From Fasciola hepatica (taxonomy: Eukaryota; Platyhelminthes; Trematoda; Plagiorchiida; Fasciolidae), in assembly GCA_948099385.1 (NCBI GenBank), contig CANUEZ040000020.1:8216501-8280500 (forward strand): 64,000 nucleotides of DNA, read 5' to 3'. Position numbers and translations under genes: made by a program. The notes below the pieces were generated by a model. That model was given only the letters and a program-made list of their open reading frames with translations, searched no databases and had not been told where the DNA came from. The first letter of the stretch is position 1. Each line of letters begins with the position of its first letter. This document shows positions 60,497 through 64,000 of the stretch, piece after piece.

Positions 60497-61193
60497 TTCC
60501 ATGGTTTTCAATGGTGAGTTGAGCGTTCAAGCTGCATGATGAATCATAATATCCATTTGCATACTGCTGCTTGAATCAATCAGTGTCTGACTAATATACG
60601 TTCCACAGCGCGACCATGGAAGTATCGACGTTGGTTTGAAATCAGCCACCGAATTACCCGGAACCCCGGGCGCCCCTCACCTACCTCTCGGCTAGGCGAG
60701 CGTACAGGCAGGACGGTCCGCACTGCGCCTCACCAAGGTCAATTGGACAGGACAAGACAGGACAATGCTTTTTTGAAGTGTACACCGCTATGAGACTAAA
60801 CCCCAAATGTTCCCGGATCTTGTGATTATCTTGTGGTCTGAATGTCTCCAGCTGGCTGGAAGATAGTTCATTGGATGATGGGGCAACGGGAAAAGGGGAA
60901 AGGGTTCAAAATACAAATCTTGACAGTATCTTGCATCTGGCATTGCCGGCGAACTGGAAGATAGACAGGTGGACAATGCGAAGGGGCTCAAGACACTAAC
61001 GTCGACCATATCTTGATTCTTGAATTTTCGGTGATCTGGGAGATAGGCCGCAGGACCGTGAGAGGTAGTCCAGCTTTGCGACAGTCCGTTCAGCTTGAGT
61101 TTCATGAAAGATTCTGTCATGGGAGATCTGTCAAACATCGAACAGAGGGGTCTTTGAACCGCTCGCCGCGAGCGCCATAGCCGTGGTTCAGTT

Positions 61194-62514
61194 CTAGGAC
61201 GAGAGTATGAGCGAGTCTAATGTGCGCCCAGATACTTGCACCGGTACAGTTTGGTATACCCTCCCGGAGCTGCATCTTCGGGTTTGATGTATTTGGATTC
61301 CAGCTTGTGTTGTTGAACAATATTTTCGTGCCTTCCACAGGAAAAAGGATAAATGGACAACAGGTTACCATAAGCTTCATTTTATTTATGTACAAACAAC
61401 GAATGGTCGTTTGCGGATGTTATACTAGTATGACGTGGCGACAGATATCGGAGTCAATGGTTTGTTGAGCGTCTGCTAGGTGCTACTGTGTTATTTTTTT
61501 ATTTGTCACCTTTTCTAGGCTGTCGTGATGTTTTTCATGTGAAAAAATTTCAAGGTTTTCTAGCTCTCTTGCGCTTTTACTGGGAGGATGCCTCGGGTGG
61601 TGAAATGGAGAGAGAAAACAAGGGTATACACGTAGAAGGGAAAGTGAAGATAGAAGAACAAAAATCAGCCGGTGATTGAGTGGGATGTGGACTAGTAGCG
61701 GAAACTACAATGAAGCTGGCCTATGTGGATGGGAAGGGAGAGTTAGATGAAAAGATATTTCACGTTGCCACGGCAACACTTGCGTCACGAGACAAGAGCC
61801 AACCGTTGGTGCGTGTCCAGCGTGAATCCAACCAGGTTGAGGGCTGGTGGGGCATTGGGCTCTTGTGTGTTTTATGAGGTGATGATGTGCTGTATGATGA
61901 CAGGGAAGCATGCTCCTCGAACCCCTTCAACCAAGGAGCTGACTTTGCTTTTTTTCTTTTCTTTTTCTCTTTTTCAGCTTCTGTGGTTCACGTGCTTGGT
62001 TCCTCTAAATTCCTCCATGACTCCCTTAAATATTCAATTTTTGGCATCCTAGAATCGTGCCTCAATTATTTTGTCTGCTTCCGCGGTCACTGCTCAAAAG
62101 AACCATTATCTAGGTGAGCATTCTTACCGCGTATACAGGAGCCAACGGAAGGATACTGTACATCGGCCTTTTTGGTAATCTTTTAGGAACCTCACGCTAG
62201 GCCAATATTCATTAACGCCATTTTTGTTTTTTGGCATTAAGGGTAGTATTTGTTTGCCTTTTTGTGGAAATGTGGCACTGGTTCCCTCCCGTAGGATCGA
62301 GGCTCACGAGCTGCAGAAGCTCTTGGTTCTGTGTTTACCCACAGGCGGTGTGATATCTTGGTGGTGTCGACAAAAGTATTGAGACGAAGGAGTGATGGTG
62401 CAGAGATCAAGTGGTACGTGAAGGGCACAAAAAGGAGGGAATTTTCAAATACTTTTGACCAAGGAGGTGGGCAGAAGCGAGAAACTCAATATATCCAGCT
62501 CTAAACCGTCACCA
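61194..62514. other. No recognisable gene
   Basis: Unique sequence after the right repeat. Open frames at 61,488-61,877 (plus) and others lack family resemblance. A strong pyrimidine tract followed by CAG lies at about 61,948-61,978, but no exon could be recognised after it. Confidence 0.35.
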
Positions 62515-62775
62515 TCAATTCAATCCAATTTGCACATGACACTGTGCGGCTAAAGCCAATCATGTGTCAAGATAGTTGTGTTATCCGCGCGTTTCCATAG
62601 CCCCCAAAACCGTGCTCAGGACGGCAGCATGAGCCCACCTATCCAGCAGGGTTTTTGAGCGCCTGCAACGTCGTGATTTTGTTTGACATTTCTAGTTGAA
62701 ACGATTTTGTAATGAAAATCTCGTTTGAATAGCGTATGCGGCTCGAAGGGAACGCACCGCCGCCTTGCGTTTAGT
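62515..62775 (+). repeat. Diverged third copy of part of the 2.6-kb repeat
   Basis: Parallels 49,150-49,410 and 59,615-59,875: GGCTAAA(A/G)CCAATCATGTGTCAAGATA, GTTATCC(A/G)CGCGTTTCC, ATGAGCCCACCTATCCAG, CGTCGTGATTTTGTTTG. Many substitutions and small deletions separate it from them. Confidence 0.75.
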
Positions 62776-63052
62776 TTTTCTCGATTTCTGCTCCTTTCAG
62801 TTCAGTTTACTCGGCGGAGATAATGGCCACCCCTAACCCCGCTTCCAGAATCCTCTTGGCTGAACCCACACTAGTTAAGCTTCTACAACTGCGCATTCTA
62901 CCCTTCGAATACCCGCTAAAAATTGGAGGGTAAATTAAAACCCCATCAACCTCACCCGCCAGTGACATTAGACATCCTGAGCTTTCAGCGAGTCATTATG
63001 CAACGGGTAGAAATGTTCACTGTTGAAGCACGTCAGGCGGGCCCTGGAGTTT

Positions 63053-64000
63053 CTAGCTTTCCATCCAAAGATATTCTGTTAGCTCACTGTTAGAAATGAT
63101 CTCCCCCCACTTACGATCTACGGCCCTCTTGAATGCCTTGAAGGCCTCTAGTTCTATTAACTCCTCTGGCAGCCTATTCCAGTAGTTTGCCACCCTTCTG
63201 CTAAAGAAGTTAGACCTAGCTATCAAACTAGATCGAACTCCCATCAGCTTCTTCCCATGAAGTCCAGTTCAAGTATCTGTTGCCGTATGGAATAGGCTTT
63301 CCTATCTGGGCCCGGAAAGGCCTATTGTTACTTAAATATCTCTGTGAGATCCCATCGCAGTCTCTTTCTTTTCATAGAGAAAAGCTTGAAGTCCCGGATT
63401 CTCTGCGCTTACATCTTGCCCCTCTGCCCCCCAACCAGGCGCGCTGCGAGAAGTTGTACATTCTCCAGACGAAAGGTGAGCTTTTCTTAGAACATTGACA
63501 TGTATAAACACAGTTTCCAAATGAGGTCTAATTATAAACGTGTACGCTGGCATGAAAAGATCTGATTTCGAGCAAGACGGCGCTTATCACAGTTTATGGA
63601 GCCTACAGTGTGCCATTTGTGCAGCTGCGGCACACAGATCTGACCACCGACGACCAGAGGTCACCAAATTCCCGAGGCCATTAACTCTGCTTAGTGCGTC
63701 TGTGGTAACGGGGCCTGGGCCGTGTACAACCATCAGGCTTGTTACTGTCTGTGACTATGGATAGTCCTTCCCAGCATTGAGAGGCAAATCCCACCAGTGT
63801 GCTCACTCAGGAACGGCGACTGTGCCCCTGCTCAGATCCTCTCTCACCTGAACCCAAACCGATTTCACATTATCTGCAAAAAAGAAGCCTCTTGACTGTT
63901 GGACAGAAGCTGAATCGTTTGTAAACAGAGGAAACGGTTGTGGGCCTAGTACGGAATCCTGCGGCACTCAGCGTGTGACGTTTTCTTATTTAGAGTTCAT
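63053..64000 (-). mobile_element. CR1-like RT remnant (runs off the right edge)
   Basis: Minus strand. About 63,975-63,860 reads V-P-Q-D-S-V-L-G-P-Q-P-F-P-L-F-T-N-D and FFFADNVKSVW; the catalytic FADD has become FADN. 63,480-63,250 is the degraded thumb. 63,244-63,053 is open and holds the C-terminus SLIARSNFFSRRVANYWNRL, PEELIELEAFKAFKRAVDRK, where CR1 proteins carry F-F-x-x-R-V-x-x-x-W-N-x-L-P. Its N-terminal part lies beyond the window. Confidence 0.7.

Larger units (their letters stand above)
58586..61193 (+). repeat. 2.6-kb direct repeat, right copy
   Basis: Second copy of 48,121-50,715, beginning immediately after the 5' end of the minus-strand LINE insert and ending at CAGTT, after which unique sequence follows. 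It retains the 13 bp missing from the left copy. Confidence 0.95.

Noticed and set aside
61948..61980. Long pyrimidine tract ending in CAG, looking like a strong splice acceptor
   Set aside because: No coding exon with recognisable similarity follows, and no matching donor could be placed.

Overview
This window reads as nuclear DNA of a parasitic flatworm (fluke or tapeworm). No bacterial genes, operons or CRISPR arrays are visible. The evidence is indirect: long runs of broken RTE-like, CR1-like and other non-LTR reverse transcriptases, flatworm-type Ty3/gypsy gag-pol remnants, a Penelope-like GIY-YIG remnant, tRNA-headed repeats carrying hammerhead ribozymes (as in the schistosome Sm-alpha repeats), and one host gene (ARL8) split by introns of 33-43 bp. 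I cannot name the species.

Layout. 1-1.4 kb: non-LTR RT fragment (minus). 1.4-8.9 kb: mostly unassigned, with a Penelope-like GIY-YIG remnant at about 4 kb and two fold-back sequences. 8.9-11.9 kb: non-LTR RT then a Ty3/gypsy integrase (plus). 12.0 kb: decayed hammerhead. 13.9-15.1 kb: RTE-like fragment. 15.5-19.1 kb: Ty3/gypsy gag-pol pseudogene (plus), abutting an RTE-like element (minus, 19.15-22.5 kb). 16,858-22,158 is repeated in inverse at 26,458-31,758 with almost no changes, making a giant palindrome with 5.3-kb arms. The 4.3-kb spacer holds a canonical hammerhead ribozyme (minus), a 77-bp inverted repeat, long AT microsatellites and the ARL8 gene. 31.8-37.4 kb: three more minus-strand non-LTR remnants. 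38.05-44.5 kb: two RTE-like copies head to tail (plus). 44.7-45.1 kb: gypsy gag fragment (minus). 45.8-48.7 kb: two successive CR1-like RT remnants (plus). 48,121-50,715 and 58,586-61,193 are near-identical 2.6-kb direct repeats that exactly bracket a 7.87-kb insert carrying a nearly intact CR1-like LINE (minus). 62.5 kb: a diverged third copy of part of the 2.6-kb repeat. 63.05-64.0 kb: the end of another LINE.

Most coding signal is transposon debris with stops, frameshifts and lost catalytic residues. The least decayed element is the LINE at 53.6-58.6 kb: an intact 538-codon ORF1 overlapping the start of an endonuclease-RT ORF2 that carries one frameshift and one stop.

The most interesting signals are RNA-level. 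A SINE-like unit has a tRNA-type pol III head and, 21 bases after its B box, a hammerhead with all core nucleotides and a palindromic loop-less helix III. It occurs in both copies of the 2.6-kb duplication, which have decayed in complementary ways: one lost 13 bp including most of the A box but keeps a cleavable A17; the other keeps the promoter but has G17. A second hammerhead with the same hexanucleotide helix II loop lies in the palindrome spacer. All calls were made by eye; no alignment or database search was run.
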